Assembly (NCBI GenBank): GCA_934045075.1
Contig: OW203726.1
Coordinates: 12,560,037-12,624,036 of the forward strand
Direction of reading: 5' to 3'
Origin: Yponomeuta sedellus
Lineage: Eukaryota > Arthropoda > Insecta > Lepidoptera > Yponomeutidae
DNA: 64,000 nucleotides
A program made the position numbers and the translations under genes. Shown piece by piece: positions 45,579 through 57,858 of this stretch (position 1 is the first letter of the stretch; every line of letters starts with the position of its first letter). Below the pieces are notes generated by a model. The model had not been told where the DNA came from and made no database searches. It saw only the letters and a list, made by a program, of their open reading frames with translations.

Positions 45579-46899
45579 TGTGATGCTATTATTACACTGA
45601 AGTTTTTTGTTGCAATCAACTGCAGTTATCAAATAAAATCAAATCAATTTATTTCAACGTAAAGAATATACATTCTGTTTGCTGAATGTCAATGTACAAT
45701 GTAAAATGTAAGCCGCTGCCTTCGGGCCATATTGTAGTGGAGAAAAAGGCAGCGGGAAAAAAAACTCCACTCTGACCATCTTTTCTCAAGTCATCTTAAA
45801 CCAAATACATCAGTATACCTAATAAGATTCCGTGATTGCCATTAATAACTCTAAATGCCAAAGCATTATCAATTTATCAATCTGTTGGTCAATAATTATG
45901 GTCATCTGACAATATAAGATCTGCTTAGTTAATCAAGAAGTTTTTAGTCAGCGGCTACACAGAAGGGTCGCGGAAAAGACGCGCAATAGTAGATTGCTTA
46001 ACGAGGGTAGAAAGAATCAATTCCCGAGGTATTTAGACGCCCGAGTGCAGCGAGGGCGGCTATAGCCCGAGTAGGAATTTATTTTAATTTAATTTAATTT
46101 AGAATACGAGGAAAATAAAAACTCATTTTTAATATTCAAATCTTAGCATTTTTATGCTAAGATTAGATAATCTTTTGATTATCACCTATTTTTTTGAATT
46201 CCGTCACAGATAGTATAAAAGATTAGTACCCGCTATTTAAGTCGACTTTCCGCTACGTTCAAACGCGACGGGACGAAACCCACGCATAAGAGACGGGGCG
46301 CGATTTCTTTGTAACGTGTAGCATCTGGTCTGCGACCCCGTTCTACGTCCCTCCCGTGTGGCCGCTGGCTTAGAAGCTGATTGGTGTTTGATGGATCGAT
46401 AGCCCCGTTAAGGTTCAAATCGAAAGGAAAATTATAACCTTACTGACTCACTCGTCTGTCGCGTTGATATTTACTGAGGATTTTTTCTTGGTGAAATCTG
46501 TCGGAGATGTAGAAGACTTTTAGAAAATTTAACCTTTTAGTTTTCTTTTCCTATAAGGTAATGTTTTTTTTTTCGTAGCCTCTATGTTTGTGTCCCTCTG
46601 CTGGGCAAAGGCCTCCCCCAACTCAAGCCAGAGTTTTCTGTCCTGGACCACCTCAGGTATGTTTTTTTGTTCTGATTAAGTTTGTGTTGACTTCAGAAAT
46701 TGTATCTAATGATTGTTTTTTTGCGCTTATTCTGCGAAATAACATAGGTGAATATGGATGATTATTGATGAATATAATTTATGGCTATTGTTGAATACTC
46801 AAATCCCTAACCTTGTAATTTTTAATTAGGTATAACACATTGTTTGAGCAGATCTGATCTCATATTAGGGAAGATGCGTACGATGGCCTAACTACGAGG
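45579..46899. other. intergenic, repeat tails only
   Basis: 45635-45790 resembles a LINE 3' region (ATTTATTTCAACGTAAAGAA, GAAAAAGGCAGCGGG). 46570-46625 (TCTGCTGGGCAAAGGCCTCC) recurs at 27885-27915. No gene seen. Confidence 0.4.
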
Positions 46900-47042
46900 C
46901 TAACCCCCGGTTTCTGGTACACTAACAGTTTATTGATTTACTGTTAAACGTTGTCAGTTTTTTCCTTTGTATGCACTTCGACCAACTGACAGCTGTTAAC
47001 AGTAGATTAACAATTAGTTACTGTAAGAGAAACCGGGGGCAA
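46900..47042. mobile_element. small MITE (CCCCCGGTTTCT family)
   Basis: Ends TAACCCCCGGTTTCT and AGAAACCGGGGGC, with internal GACAGCTGTTAACAGTAGAT. Best-preserved ends of the three family members (others 12514-12654 and 23995-24062). Confidence 0.75.
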
Positions 47043-47163
47043 GTGCGGAAATCTCAGGTCTAACTAACTAACTAGGATGCTCAATAATTTACTGTATGAT
47101 ATCCCTAATAAATAATTGATACTTGTCGCAAAATTTATAGTTGGAAACAAACAATCCTCAAAC

Positions 47164-47380
47164 TTTGGCGGCCTCTGTGGCGCAGCAGTAGCGCATCTGC
47201 GTACCATGCAAGGGTCCCGGGTTCGAACCCCGGCTGGGGACAAAAAACCCCAGGTCTTGGATGTTAACATGTTTGTGATGTCGTTGTTTCTGGTTCCCAC
47301 GGCACGGGGTATCCTAGTGTGGGGCCTGAAGCAATGTATGTTTCTGTATGTCAATGTTATTTGTTATTTTTATAAACTAA
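47164..47380 (+). repeat. tRNA-derived SINE (family 3), well preserved
   Basis: GCGGCCTCTGTGGCGCAGCA (A box), GGGTTCGAACCCCGG (B box), then AGGTCTTGGATGTT and CGGGGTATCCTAGTGTGGGG. The 5' and 3' ends of the tRNA-like part do not pair as an acceptor stem. Confidence 0.7.
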
Positions 47381-48361
47381 CCAAGAGTAAGATCTTTTGA
47401 AAAGACCGGATTTATGGCAGTGACATTTCCTTTTACGTTCAGCTGAGAATCTAATTTAAATACCGTACCATGATCTGGAACCCACTTATGCGCACCATAC
47501 CCTGAGTGATTCCAATTGTGTAACCGTCAAACTCCATACTAATTTCACAGTTAAACGTTTGGAATCGTTCAGGATCGGGTGTGCGTAATATAGGGCGCAC
47601 ACCTGATGCGCAGATATTGTATATTTACGGTATTTAACCTTTTTTTAACTAAAACTTTCGTAAGCACTTCATAGTGTTGATATTTAACCTACTTTATTGG
47701 TATTTAACCTCCTCCAACAACAATGGTTTTCTATTGTTATTTTCAAGGTCATGATCAAAACACCTCTCTCAAAGGCATTTTATAAAATTGGTAGTTACGT
47801 TTACCACAATAGCCTGTGGTTGAATTTTTGAATTTTGGGTTGAATTGAAAAATTGATTCTGAAGATTAGCGAATAGTGTTTTTATAAATAAGGCTATTCC
47901 AACAAACTGTTTCAAATTTTGCGGTTAAATCGGCAAACCGCGAACTTTAACCAGTTTTTTGGCATCCTTCATGGATGTCGTTCACATAATAAAAACTCGT
48001 TTCTAGGCGCCCGAAGACTGGAATATTACCATTAAACAGTTTTGTGGAAGAATCATCAATAAAATGTCATCAATATTAAACCGACGGTAAATGCCGAATC
48101 ACTTTTTAACCGACTTCAAAAAAGGAGGAGATTATCAATTCGACGCGTATATTACTTTTTTTACTATGTTTTCTCTTTAACTTCGTCAAATTTTAACCGA
48201 TTTCTATAAAAAAAACCAATTATTCTATCATCCCATTTTAATTTGGTGAAGGTCTGATGAAGATTTTCAGAGATGGAGAACGGAACTCTTCAATAGACAG
48301 CAGCAAATGAAGCCTAATAAGGCCCGGCCCATCCATTAGTAATATGCATATTCATAAAGTA
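47381..48361. other. intergenic, nothing certain
   Basis: No gene. A frequent Lepidopteran repeat motif ACCGACTTCAAAAAAGGAGG lies at 48110-48130 (also 22116 in part). Confidence 0.4.
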
Positions 48362-48722
48362 CTAGCTGACCTAGCGAACTTCGTACCGTTTACCATCGAT
48401 TCTTTAATTTTTTTTTTTTTCGTAAGAACCATCCTCATACTTCAAGGAATATTCTAAAAAAATAATTAACAAAATCAGTTCAGTTTCTCTCGAGATTTGA
48501 GCTTACCAACACATTCAGCGATTCATTTTTATATATTACTAGCTGACCCAGCAAACTTCGTGTCGCCTAACAGTCGATTCTAATTTTTTTTATATTTCTC
48601 TCCACAAGAACCATCCTCGAACTTCAAGGAATATTCTAAAAAAAGAATTAGCGAAATAGGTTCAGCTGCTCTCGAGATTTGCGCTTACCAACACATTCAG
48701 CGATTCATTTTTATATTATAGA
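48362..48722 (+). mobile_element. two tandem RTE-like LINE 3' ends
   Basis: Copies at 48362-48537 and 48540-48722, each running CTAGCTGACC(C/T)AGC, GTAAGAACCATCC-like, TCTCGAGATTTG, CTTACCAACACATTCAGCGA. They are directly head to tail and differ by scattered substitutions. Same 3' end as 8719-8909. Confidence 0.7.
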
Positions 48723-50330
48723 GAATATAACGTAAAATTTGTCCGAGGGTAATTTGGTGAGGTTCTGATGAAGACTTTCAGTGAGAGAAATTGAGAACCC
48801 AAATTTTAAGGCAAAAAATTTACGTTTCTAAATTAACCCGGAATCAAAGTTGAATTGTATAGTTTCATTATTACTTGCTACACTAGGAATATTAAGAGTC
48901 AGATGCCGATCATCAGCTCGAATGTCGTGAAAGGCTCTAAACTTCCATTCTAGATAGAAATATGCCGTTTTGACTTAAGTATTTAATTTCACTGTCATTT
49001 TCTACAGCCGAACATTTGGAAGTCTGATGATGACCAGCTCAAGAACCTAGAAACCGCAATTAAATTTATAGTTTCATTATCACTTGCTACACTAATAAAA
49101 TAAGAAGCAGAGGACGACTAGCCCAATAACACCTAGATGTAAGATACCGTTGCACATATAAATCCAGAATTTAAGTTAAAATGAAAAATTTTATCGTCGT
49201 GGTTATAAGTCCCTAAATGAAAAATATACCTTAATTATTAAAGTCGCATTAACTATTCACCAAAAATTGAGAAATAAAACATAAAAGCCGACTTCTGTTC
49301 GCTAAGGCACTAAAAACGCAGAAATAATTTAAACGAATATAACCTATACATTCGAAATGCGTATATTATATCTAGGTATTGTAGAAGTATATCTTGGAGT
49401 CGATGTCGAAAATGTATGTGCTGGTCTGGAACTTGGCACTGAAAAGAAGTTGGTTTTAATTTTTCATTTTAAAGTTTTAATTTTTTTTTTACGATGCGAG
49501 TAGCACTCCTAATGTCGATGTGGATAGGGCTACAACTTAGTGCCTTAATCGGTAAATTTAAGAAAAATACGACTCAGCTTCAATATTAGATTAGATTAAA
49601 TTCAGATAGCGAAATTTTGACGAAATTTGGGTCGAGAAGGGGACAATACTTACTATGACATATTATAAATAAGTACATCCAGGCGCAATAATTTGGGAGA
49701 TGATCGCAATATAGCCTCACGCCTGTATCCCATAGGGGTAGGCAGGGACCAGGGACTGCCACATGCCACGATCCTGACAGATTACCTTCACTTGATCAAC
49801 GTTCATTAGTCATTGCATGCACGCTCGGGTATTTTTTATTGTCTGGAGACAACCAATAAACACAAAAACCATTAATAAAGCTTGAACAATGTGAGTTATA
49901 CAGTGACCTACAATATAATCAGAATTCGGTCGCATCCTTGCCACTGCAGCCATTACCCTATAAGTTACTTCAATAAAGAACGTCTGCAGATCTAGTTTTG
50001 TTTCGAAATGAACTCATGAAATTCAAATTTCATCCGAAATTGGTAGATTTAACTGCTAATGGACGATAAATTGAAGAGTCGGGTAGATTGATTCGGTTCA
50101 TTATCTGTCCTTCGGTTTTATAGTTGTCACCGAGTAGCCCACGCGGCCGTCTCGGTCCCATCCTGTCTTGCCGATTGCGTAATCGAATATATATTGTCAT
50201 CTACAATACTGGTTTTTGGATACAACCTTTGTCATTTTCGTAAAGAATTCCAATTTGTTCGGCACACAATCGTGGTCGACAAAATGTGTCTTGGTTTAAA
50301 GTTTTCGGGTGTATATATGTATGTAAGGGT
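48723..50330. other. intergenic, no gene accepted
   Basis: 49715-49815 is a reversed dispersed repeat (CATGCCACGATCC). A short signal-peptide-like frame at 49494 was considered and rejected. The remainder is unassigned. Confidence 0.4.
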
Positions 50331-50680
50331 GTATGTATGTATGTATGTATGTATGTATGTATGTATGTATGTATGTATGTATGTATGTATGTATGTATGT
50401 ATGTATGTATGTATGTATGTATGTATGTATGTATGTATGTATGTATGTATGTATGTATGTATGTATGTATGTATGTATGTATGTATGTATGTATGTATGT
50501 ATGTATGTATGTATGTATGTATGTATGTATGTATGTATGTATGTATGTATGTATGTATGTATGTATGTATGTATGTATGTATGTATGTATGTATGTATGT
50601 ATGTATGTATGTATGTATGTATGTATGTATGTATGTATGTATGTATGTATGTATGTATGTATTATGTATGTATGGATGTA
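50331..50680. repeat. long (GTAT)n microsatellite
   Basis: Uninterrupted GTAT repeat of about 330 bases (over 80 units, 50331-50660), then an imperfect end to 50680. The long Met-Tyr-Val-Cys reading frames through it are an artefact of the repeat. Confidence 0.97.
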
Positions 50681-51380
50681 CCTATATTACTTTGTACCGC
50701 TCTGTAGATTTTAGCTCGAGAGGTGTCGTTTGATCCGTCTTTAATATTTTATGTGTAGTGACACTGGATTTATAAAATACTCAACCTATTTACTTAGGTA
50801 CAACCTATTTACTGCATAACTAAGTAGTATAGTTTTAACTTTGTTTTAGCCTAAACTACCTAGAAAATTAAAAGAAGTTTACCTACTATGGGAATTTAAA
50901 ACACAAAATTAAACTTTTTTTCGAGTCCTTTTTATTTCGAAACCATATCTTGTGCACTTAAAAAGTTATTTGTTCCATATTGCAATTTTTAACGTGTAAT
51001 ACTTAGTTAAACGGGCCTGTGAATTAACAATTTTAACGCAGTTGAGTGTTTGTGTTTTTTAAACAATTTACAGTTCTTATAATATTGTATGAAGCGTAAA
51101 GACGGAGTTCAACGTGATGAAAGAGTCGTTTTTTTCAAGTGCAAGTAATTGGTACTTGCCTCTATGAACTTGATAACTTTTTAAGTTACAGAAATAACAA
51201 CGTGCTTTGTGTATGATATTATCTTAAAGCTGAAATACACACTACAGGAAATAATCCAAGAATTCACAGAAGGTTTGTCATCAAAAGTAGTTCGTTATAA
51301 CTAACGTCCTGGGACACACCCAACCCAAAAGTTCCCATGACGCTAACAGCGTTATCCCGTTGCACCGCCAGGAGTGCTTT

Positions 51381-51602
51381 GATAGATAGATAGATAGGTA
51401 GGTAGGTAGGTAGGTAGGTAGGTAGGTAGGTAGGTAGGTAGGTAGGTAGGTAGGTAGGTAGGTAGGTAGGTAGGTAGGTAGGTAGGTAGGTAGGTAGGTA
51501 GGTAGGTAGGTAGGTAGGTAGGTAGGTAGGTAGGTAGGTAGGTAGGTAGGTAGGTAGGTAGGTAGGTAGGTAGGTAGGTAGATAGATAGATAGATAGATA
51601 GA
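51381..51602. repeat. compound (GATA)n(GGTA)n(GATA)n microsatellite
   Basis: Four GATA units, about 46 GGTA units (51397-51580), then five GATA units, without visible interruption. The symmetric arrangement suggests a GATA array whose centre was converted by one expanded point mutation. Confidence 0.95.
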
Positions 51603-52545
51603 GAACACTTGATTGTACATTAAAATGGAAATTACACAGATATTTCTTAACCTAAGAGTACAGACGGCCGCCTTATTACTAAAAGTGATCTTTTTTAGAC
51701 AACCTTTAGATGGTCTGGACTAATATAATAAAGAAGGAAGTAGATGTACAAACAAACAAAATGAAGTATGAGAAACGAACGTCATACCCACGACTCCTCA
51801 CCTCAGGCGTCCCTACCACAAACTTTTCCCTCATCCCACAAACACCCATTGTTTCCACAAACATTGAGACGAACAAATAATGAATCATAAGCTGGCTGTG
51901 CCAGCTGGCTACTTACAGAACTAAAGTAATTTTTTTTAATAAAATCTATACGCTCCGAATACATGCGGATACATACTGGTTTCATTGTTATGGAAACCTG
52001 CTTTTTAAAATAGTCTATAGATCTCGTAAATTATTCAAGCTACTTGTTGAAAATAGGCTTTGTATTGCAAATCAAAATTTACAACATCCTGTCTATATTA
52101 TTAGAATTGGATCTACATCAAATCAAAATTAAGATCAATGTTATGAGCTTGGATTAACATTTAAATTAGTAGTTAGTGCCTTGTAAATTTTGTTTATTTC
52201 TATGTAGGTAATTATACCTATTAGCAACGTATTAAAATCTTTTTTACCATTTAAGTAAGAGGTATTTAATTAGCTGCGTCTTTTCCATACTAGTTGCCAG
52301 ACGGATGGGCTACCAGGTTAACATTGTATAATTTTAGTTGATCAAACTTAGGGGGCCTCGGTACATTTGTACAAATGATCTAAGTCTGGGTGTATTTCCA
52401 TGTTTGTGATGGGTAGATAGATAGAATATTCTTCATTGTATGTACACCAGGAATTACATAAGAGACTTAAGTAATAACACAGTGCACTACAGTTGGCGAC
52501 TTTGTTATCAAAATTAATTTCTTTGTAATGTCCTTGCCTGATTAC
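51603..52545. other. intergenic with repeat tails
   Basis: 51640-51710 and 52425-52500 carry the ...GGCGGCCTTATTACT / CTTCATTGTATGTACACCAG tail family. 52355-52410 resembles a SINE family 3 end. No gene seen. Confidence 0.4.
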
Positions 52546-53049
52546 TAGGAGTGGGTCGTTGTCCGATTTTTCGACGACGAAACGCAACCGTTTTTTCTGG
52601 AACGAAAACAGGTCCTCGAAACGGTCCTCGTTCGCAACTGGTTTCATTGTATGCGAACGAGCAAGGCGCAGAGGACGGTCAAACGAGTGCGAACGAGACG
52701 AAATCACGAAACATCGGAAAAAATAAGTTGTTTTACACGATATTCGACTGTATACTCATAGACATAAAGATTACTTTATTGTATCACAGACCAAAACGAA
52801 CGGAACGAGCAAGGAGCCGACGACGACGTCGCAATGATCTCATTACGTTCTAGGCTCTATTAATATAGCACTAAAGGACATGTCCGCGTCAAACAATCTA
52901 AGGACTGGTCTCGCGACGAACAAACGCTGGCACTGCTTTAGAGTTTAGAGTCTCTGGCACTGCTTTATAATGAAACGTAAAACGGTCCTATCGTCGCGGA
53001 ACACAAAACGGTCTTATAAAACGCTTCGTCTTTGCAACGATCACGCCTA
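52546..53049. mobile_element. hAT-like non-autonomous element, 504 bp
   Basis: Ends TAGGAGTGGGTCGTTG and complement-of-right TAGGCGTGATCGTTG form short TIRs of hAT type. Both sides have the exact 8-base duplication CTGATTAC (52538-52545 and 53050-53057), the hAT target size. The interior is unusually CpG-rich and repeats ACGGTCCT, GAACGAG and CGACGACGA-like words. No transposase frame. Confidence 0.82.
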
Positions 53050-53094
53050 CTGATTACTGATTACCATAGCACAGGGTATCCTAGTGTGGAACCA

Positions 53095-53315
53095 GGGTGG
53101 TGAGTCTCTAAAATGCATAGTTGTTCAATAGAATCATATTAGTCCGGTAATGGTCGTTTCATTCACACTATCGCTAGTCTAGTAACCAATCGCATTGTAA
53201 TAGCATAACCCGTGCTACTTAACTCCGCGCCTCTCGCGATTCGATCTTCTTCGCGAGAGATGCCTATTTAATTTGCGCGGGTTATACCCCTAGGATGACA
53301 TTGTACCGCTAATAA
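53095..53315 (+). repeat. dispersed repeat, unclassified
   Basis: Second member of the family at 1685-1915: TCTAAAATGCATAGTTGTTC, GATTCGATCTTCTTCGCGAG, GGATGACATTGTACCGCT. Confidence 0.5.
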
Positions 53316-53697
53316 TTTGTAAACTACCAAATTGAGGTAAATATCGCCCATTGCCGTGCTTATTTCATTCTAATGAAAAACTATGTAAGTATTACACTAT
53401 GGAGACAGGATAAATCAGTGTGGCGTGGAAGAATTGTCGGCCTACGACCTATTCTCAAACCTACCAATTAAACACAAAAATTGTCATCTAATGTGTAAAG
53501 CCGCATCGGAGGAGTTCAGTAACAAACACTGTAACACGAGACTTTTATGTATTAGATTATTACAGTCCTTACCATTTCGATTTGATGAAAAATATTCAAA
53601 ACCCTTGGTAGAACGCGTGGTAATCCAGTATCTACGACAGCAATGTGGTTTTCGTTGATGGTCTACCAATAATACGTTTAATTACTAAGACAGGATC

Positions 53698-54052
53698 GCT
53701 CGTAGCCCCGGCTGCCTGTGTGATCTTAATAGATTACGACGGTTAAGCAACGGCGCGTTCAGTGCATGGATAGGTAAAACCGTCTATGACTAACGCTAGT
53801 GGCATTTTTCCGAGCGGTTCCGTGCTTCGCAAGGCACGTTACGCAGTTGGTGCCGGCTGTCGTCGATAGATGGCAGCCGTTTAGCCAAGTCAGAGGCCTT
53901 TGGGCGACTTGAAAACTTCTGACAGTAAGACCAGCCACTAGTCTTGCAAGCCTCCACCAATCCGGACTTGGCCCCCTTGGTGGAGTATGGTCTATACCTT
54001 CCTTAGGGAATAGACCCGCGCCCCTCGGTGGGGACATAATGGGTTGATGATG
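53698..54052 (+). repeat. 5S rRNA-derived SINE, copy 4
   Basis: 5S-like GACGGTTAAGCAACGGCGCG and GTGCATGGATAGGTAAAACC (diverged), the shared body, and a tail TGATGATGATGA at 54040. Confidence 0.72.
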
Positions 54053-56356
54053 ATGACTAAGACATTGTAGACTTTTAGTCCGGATCTACTTACGGGTGTT
54101 GTTATATCGGAAAAGTCCGACCAGGTTTCGCTCCGATTCGCAGAGCTTAATCATGGTGAGCAGAGACGGAGCTCGCGTCGTCGGTTGCTCGTCTCACACT
54201 TAGTTTTAGTTCAAAAATGACTAAAACAGGTCGTGGGTTTCATTCCTACCGGTTTAAATATTTCGAAAATTGTGCGAATGACTACCGACATTCGTAGCTG
54301 CTATGGAAGAATCCGCTAACACATTTGTATGTCGATGAGCCAGGGAAGCGCCAGTCTGGTTTTATGGTGTTTAAATTTTATTTGGGTTTTTTATTGCGTG
54401 TAGGGTGTCGACCGTAGGGTCACAGCCCCAGCAAAAAAACTTATTGAATTTATGATCATACTTATAAGTAAAAAAAATCACGCAGGTTTTAGGGCCTTGG
54501 CACTTTAAATGGCCTCTTTATCCCTTTTGAGTAAGACATTCGTTTTTAGGGTTCCGTAGTGAATAAAACCTCCTCCATAAATAACGTAATGGATCTAAAC
54601 ATGTGGTTTTAGGAGGTTGCGCCATCATTAGGGATCCGTTTGCGAAATATCGTGCTTAACTTAATGATTCATTGTATTGTAGAAATCTGGAAAAAAATAT
54701 GGCTGTAACACATATAAGGAACCCAAAAGAAAAACTATCACGGCTTTACAAGCAAACGCGAGGCTAACTTATAAAAGGAAAACTTCGTACAAATTATATT
54801 TAAAAGAACTTTGATGAAGTTGTTAGTTATTTAAACTTATTATAATCTTTTTTTTTAACGCACTAACCTGTGCAAAGGACAATTTTAATAAACCTATTTA
54901 GGGTTCGAATCCCTACATGGGTGGAATTTTTAGCCTCTATATTGGTGTTTTTAAATATTTAAATAAGTAACTAAACTGATATAAAAAACTCTCCCTTCTA
55001 CGGAACCCTACTCTGCGCGTGGCTGGACATGCACGTGGCCGGTTTTTTTTTTTACATTTTCGAGAGTTTCCAAGTCAACGAACTCAGATAAACCTCGAGT
55101 GTATATAACTTTAGCTGTGCAGCATCCAATAACTCTCGAAAGTTTGATAACGCATTATATTATGAGTCGTTAATTTTGTACAGTCGATAGCAAATCGAAC
55201 TTTACATTTTCGTTTCAAAGTCATCCGTAACACAACCGAGTAGACCATATGCATGTAATGGGTTTATGTGCTATCGAATGAACACTAAATGTAAATTGGG
55301 ATATATTGACACTTCTGTTGTCTTGGTAATGAGAATGGATAAGATCGGATTATGTTCCCTATTTTTATCCTATGCTTAAAGGAATATTTTTCTTGCATTA
55401 ATAGCCGGCTTTGAGTTTAAGTATTGCGGTCGTACTAAAGAAAGAATTGCAGGAAATTAAAGAAAAAAAAAATTATTATCATGATGAGCCGCAATCGGAA
55501 AAGGTAGAGTATAAATCCCTACAGTTGGCGACTCTTCGCCTCTTTCTTTTGCTTGCATGTAAATGCATATGTCTCCACATACACATTTACATGCAAACTA
55601 AGCGGCCAGATATGAGTTCGTGTTTTTGAAACCTCACAAATTTCTTGAAAGACCCAGATTTTCTAGGACGCAATGAAAACACTCTATGACTTGCAGCGGC
55701 ACTTGGAGTATATTTTAGTTTCTATGGAAAATGTACACGAAGTACACGTCGTCGTCAGGCTATACTAGTCCACTGCTGGACATAGTGTTGTGCTATCATA
55801 GGGGGTAATGCCTATAATCCCCACGCTGGGCACGAAGTACACGAACATACTTTATATACCTATTTTAAAACAATTCTATTATGTATGAAGTTGAACACCT
55901 CAGACACTGAGGTATCCTTACGATGTTTTCCTTCACAGTTAGCGAGTGGTATTGCTACTATAACTTAAAAAATGTACATAACTTAGACAACAAAGTTATT
56001 GGTACATGTCCACACTGGGAATCTAACCTGGGGCTCTCACTTCCGAAGTGCATTGTTCTACCCTCTAGGCTACCGCCGCCTTCCTCAGAGCTTGGAACTG
56101 CCAATCAGCAGTGGACACGCGTGTTGATTGAGCCCGTATTCTCTCTCTCTCTCTGAGAAAATGCGCCCTGCAGTGGGACTTTTATAGGCTACTAATAACA
56201 AATAACACTGTGACACATGTGTACTTTGCCGGAACAATGAAACTCACCTAAAATTCGTATATATATTTATTGGTTTGCACCTCTACCTATTCCAATATCT
56301 GTCGACGAGGCTTAGCTGAACAATACTACATGATACAGTCTCAATTTTCTACAATA
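54053..56356. other. intergenic with SINE/LINE fragments
   Basis: 54845-54955 holds a shortened tRNA-like repeat pair (AACGCACTAACCTGTGC ... AGGGTTCGAATCCCTACATG). 55745-55840 holds a LINE-tail junction (CCACTGCTGGACATAGTG, then AATCCCCACGCTGGGC). 55885-56195 is a SINE family 2 copy (CTTACGATGTTTTCCTTCAC, TCTCTCTCTGAG tail). No gene. Confidence 0.5.
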
Positions 56357-57646
56357 CGAGGCTGCTACTTATGTATGCGGAATCTGGGATTCCAATAATT
56401 TTAAACGCAATGTCTGACCTTCATGGTCAAATTCGTTCTTTTTTTAAATACTGGCCGCTAATATTTTTCACTTATATACGTTAGTGTTTTGTTTTTGTTG
56501 GGTTTAAAATGTCATATCGCTGAAAAAATGGAACTCACTCGTGAAAATATTCGTGCTATGATTTATTACGATTTTTGACGTGGTTTAACGCAACAACAGT
56601 GCGTAGATCAATTAACTTCGACTTTTGGTGGTGAAGCTCCATCAAAAACGACTGTGTATCACTGGTTTAGTGAGTTTAATCGCGGGCGCAGTAAGCTCAC
56701 GGACGAAGTTAAAGAAGGTCGCCCGAAATCGGTGGTTGTGCCACAAAATATTAAAGCTGTGCGAAAACTAATAATGCAAGACCACCATGTTACGTATCGC
56801 GAGATAGAGGCTATTCTGGGCATATGTATGACGAGCATTCAAAGAATATTACATGAACATTTGTCTGTAAAAAAAATTTGTTCGTGTTACATCCCGCACA
56901 ACTTAACTCAGGATCAAAAAGATGCTCGCGTCGAATGGTGCAAGAAAACCTTAAAAAAATTCGACGGAGGCCACTAAAAATCTGTTATAATATCTACACA
57001 GGTGACGAATCCTGGATCAACGCGTACGATCCCGAAACTAAAGACAACAATCAACAGTTTGGGTGTTTCAAAATGAGCCGAACCCTACGAAAGTGGCTCG
57101 TGCAAAAAGCACTGTAAAGCAAATGGAGGCCTGCTTTTTTGGTATTAATGGCCATGTGGCTACAATACCACTGGAGAATCGCAGAACGGTTAATTCGGAG
57201 TGGTACACGACCATTTGTTTGCCGGAAGTATTTGAAGAAATACGCCAAAACAACCAGCGACGCAGAATCATACTTCACCATGACAATGCCAGCTGTCATA
57301 CATCTCAGGAAACAACTACATTTTTGGATGGTCAAAAAATGGAATTGATGGGTCATCCACCGTACAGCCCTGATTTGGTTCCCAATGATTTCTATTTATT
57401 CCCAAATGTAAAGAATAAATTACGTGGTCAACGATTTTCGACCCGTGAAGATGCCGTAGATGCGTTCAAACAGCACGTTTTGGAGATACCTCAATCAGAG
57501 TGGAAAAAGTGTTTTGAAAATTCGTTTCATCGAATGCAAAAGTGCATCGATCATAGTGGAGAAAACTTTGAAAAACAATAAAAGCATATTTAGCCATATA
57601 CATTTGTTTATTTTTTCTATTCCGCATACATAAGTAGCAGCCCTCG
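56357..57646 (+). mobile_element. second mariner element with TIRs
   Basis: TIRs of about 27 bases (CGAGGCTGCTACTTATGTAT then GCGGAAT at the left; mirrored ATTCCGCATACATAAGTAGC at the right, one base longer), flanked by TA at 56355-56356 and 57647-57648. Length 1290 bp. TIR and protein differ clearly from the mariner at 9929, so this is another subfamily. Confidence 0.9.
56528..57581 (+). pseudogene. mariner transposase, broken by one stop and two frameshifts
   Basis: Starts MELTRENIRAMIYYDF, then TGA at 56576-56578 (a likely CGA-to-TGA change), continuing RGLTQQQCVDQL and TVYHWFSEFNRGRSKLTDEV. The frame is lost near 56970 and again near 57050. The parts remain recognisable: TGDESWINAYDPETK (first Asp), ILHHDNASCHTSQE (second Asp), PPYSPDLVPNDFYLFP (third Asp, 35 residues on, DD34D). 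It ends CIDHSGENFEKQ. All three catalytic Asp codons are preserved, unlike the other mariner, but the reading frame is not. Confidence 0.9.
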
Positions 57647-57858
57647 TATTTGTGAGATTTAAATCGTGGTTAGGCCACAGAGAGGGAGGTAAACAAGCCA
57701 GCTTCCATTCGTGATGCTATGCGACGCGGCCGGGGCGTGACCTTAGCATTTGAACACCGAGCCGCGTCTTTTGTAGTTTACGGACCACCATCGCTCGGGC
57801 TCTTCTAACTAAACCTAATCCTTTTATTCAAAGTAATTATAAGACTATACTACAAGTT

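Noticed and set aside
49494..49560. Signal-peptide-like start MRVALLMSMWIGLQLSALIG before a possible donor
   Set aside because: No TATA box at the right distance, no following exon, and short hydrophobic frames occur by chance in AT-rich DNA.
50194..50733. Long Met-Tyr-Val-Cys repeat protein frames
   Set aside because: They are translation of a pure GTAT microsatellite, open in several frames because the repeat contains no stop; not a gene.
51264..51620. Thr-Tyr-Leu-Pro repeat frame on the minus strand
   Set aside because: Translation of the GGTA microsatellite; no gene evidence.
53425..53658. 77-residue frame on the plus strand
   Set aside because: No motif, no splice-linked neighbour and no poly(A) signal close by; kept as unassigned.
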